Origin: Parvularculaceae bacterium
GTDB taxonomy: Bacteria > Pseudomonadota > Alphaproteobacteria > Caulobacterales > Parvularculaceae
Direction: 5' to 3'
DNA length: 6,862 nt
NCBI GenBank assembly: GCA_004213235.1
Contig: SHAI01000136.1
Coordinates: 1 to 6,862, forward strand
Shown here: piece after piece, positions 6,179 through 6,862 of the stretch
Numbering within the stretch: position 1 is the stretch's first letter
Layout of the letters: every line of letters starts with the position of its first letter
Position numbers and translations under genes: made by a program
Notes under the pieces: model-generated
The model's input: only the letters and a program-made list of their open reading frames with translations
Database searches by the model: none
Told to the model about the DNA's origin: nothing

Positions 6179-6862
6179 ATGCGGGTAATCGTTTGCGGAG
6201 CTGGCCGGGTTGGTTTCGGTATTGCGCGGCGCCTGTCAGGTGAGCGCAATGACGTCACTGTCATCGATCAAGATAGAAGCCTCGTACGTTCCGTAGCTGA
6301 ACGCCTCGACGTTCGGGGTGTTGTTGGAAATGGGTCTTACCCGGACGTATTGGCCGAGGCTGGTGCCCGCGATGCGGACATGGTTGTTGCTGTTACATAT
6401 TCTGACGAAGTCAACATGATTGCGTGTCAGATCGCCCAGACGCTGTTTAACGTGCCGACTAAAATTGCGCGCATCAGGGCGGCTGGTTATCTGGACCCGA
6501 GATATTCCGATCTATTCAGTCGCAATCACATGCCCATTGATGTGATTATATCGCCAGAGCGAAAAGTAAGTCAGGCCATCATTCAGCGCATGGCAACGCC
6601 CGGCGCATTTGAAACTAAATCCTTCGTCGACGGACGGGTATGGGCTGTTGGCGTCAAGCTTCGTGCCGATTGTCCCATTGTGGCAACGCCGCTTCGTCAA
6701 ATTGCGGAACTTTTCCCTGATCTTAAAATCACCATTGTCGCAATACGACGCGAGGAACGGATGTGGCGTGCCCATGGTGATGACCAATTAGAGGTGGGTG
6801 ACCGGATTTACTTTGTTGCCGATAGGAACGACGTCTCTCGTGCGCTAGAGATTATGGGGCAG
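6179..6862 (+). CDS. trkA: Trk potassium uptake regulator TrkA, N-terminal half (cut by right edge)
   Basis: Peripheral membrane protein that binds NAD(H) and gates the Trk/Ktr potassium channel (TrkH or TrkG). The frame is open from ATG 6179 to the edge: 228 residues of an expected 455-460. The first RCK-N (Rossmann) domain (1 to about 130) has the dinucleotide loop GAGRVG (7-12), the acidic D30 ending strand 2 in VTVID, GNGSYPDVLAEAG (50-62), and VAVTYSDEVNM (70-80). HMPIDVIISPE (117-127) leads into RCK-C (about 140-226), which has LRADCPIVATPL and GDRIYFV. A second RCK-N/RCK-C pair should lie beyond the window. ATG 6171 is out of frame and hits a stop after five codons, so 6179 is the start, served by GGA 7 nt upstream. 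trkA directly after ntrX is the usual alphaproteobacterial order. Identity is secure; only the missing half cannot be checked. Confidence 0.95.
   Translation, partial: MRVIVCGAGRVGFGIARRLSGERNDVTVIDQDRSLVRSVAERLDVRGVVGNGSYPDVLAEAGARDADMVVAVTYSDEVNMIACQIAQTLFNVPTKIARIRAAGYLDPRYSDLFSRNHMPIDVIISPERKVSQAIIQRMATPGAFETKSFVDGRVWAVGVKLRADCPIVATPLRQIAELFPDLKITIVAIRREERMWRAHGDDQLEVGDRIYFVADRNDVSRALEIMGQ

Noticed and set aside
6171..6188. Five-codon open frame overlapping the trkA start
   Set aside because: The ATG at 6171 overlaps the end of the likely ribosome site and is probably fortuitous. There is no evidence that it acts as a leader peptide.
6512..6787. Minus-strand open frame of 91 codons
   Set aside because: Antisense to the trkA RCK domains, with no ribosome site or recognisable motif.

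Overview
The window looks like ordinary core chromosome of an alphaproteobacterium. Three things point there. IspD and IspF are fused in one reading frame. ispDF lies divergently beside a dusB/nifR3-type gene. That gene is followed by ntrY, ntrX and trkA, the classic alphaproteobacterial nitrogen-regulation neighbourhood. Base composition looks moderate (mid-50s % GC by eye, not computed), and codon use looks uniform across the genes. I see no transposase, integrase, CRISPR array, tRNA, rRNA or other sign of a mobile or defence system. The genus cannot be fixed from this sequence alone.

Layout. Positions 947 down to 1 (minus strand, running off the left edge) hold ispDF, a bifunctional enzyme of the MEP isoprenoid pathway. 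A spacer of about 90 bp separates it from the plus-strand dusB (1040-2041), a tRNA dihydrouridine synthase. A 147 bp gap follows, with a small hairpin over the dusB stop codon and spaced GTCCG repeats near the ntrY start. Then come ntrY (2189-4723, membrane histidine kinase), ntrX (4757-6154, response regulator with an AAA+ domain and a Fis-type DNA-binding domain) and the first 228 codons of trkA (6179 to the right edge, NAD-binding regulator of potassium uptake). ntrY, ntrX and trkA are separated by only 33 and 24 bp, so they probably form one transcription unit.

How they work together. NtrY should sense a signal through its extracytoplasmic and PAS domains and phosphorylate NtrX on Asp53. 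NtrX then controls transcription. TrkA would be co-expressed, linking this regulon to potassium or membrane homeostasis. DusB and IspDF are housekeeping neighbours.

The points most worth a second look are as follows. ntrB and ntrC, usually found between dusB and ntrY in many alphaproteobacteria, are absent here. NtrX has a degenerate GAFTGA region, which argues against sigma-54 activation. NtrY carries a long acidic N-terminal extension with an uncertain start. An identical 11-base element, TTAGAACTGGA, lies 6-7 nt after the stop codons of both ntrY and ntrX. I did not find a convincing undescribed system.
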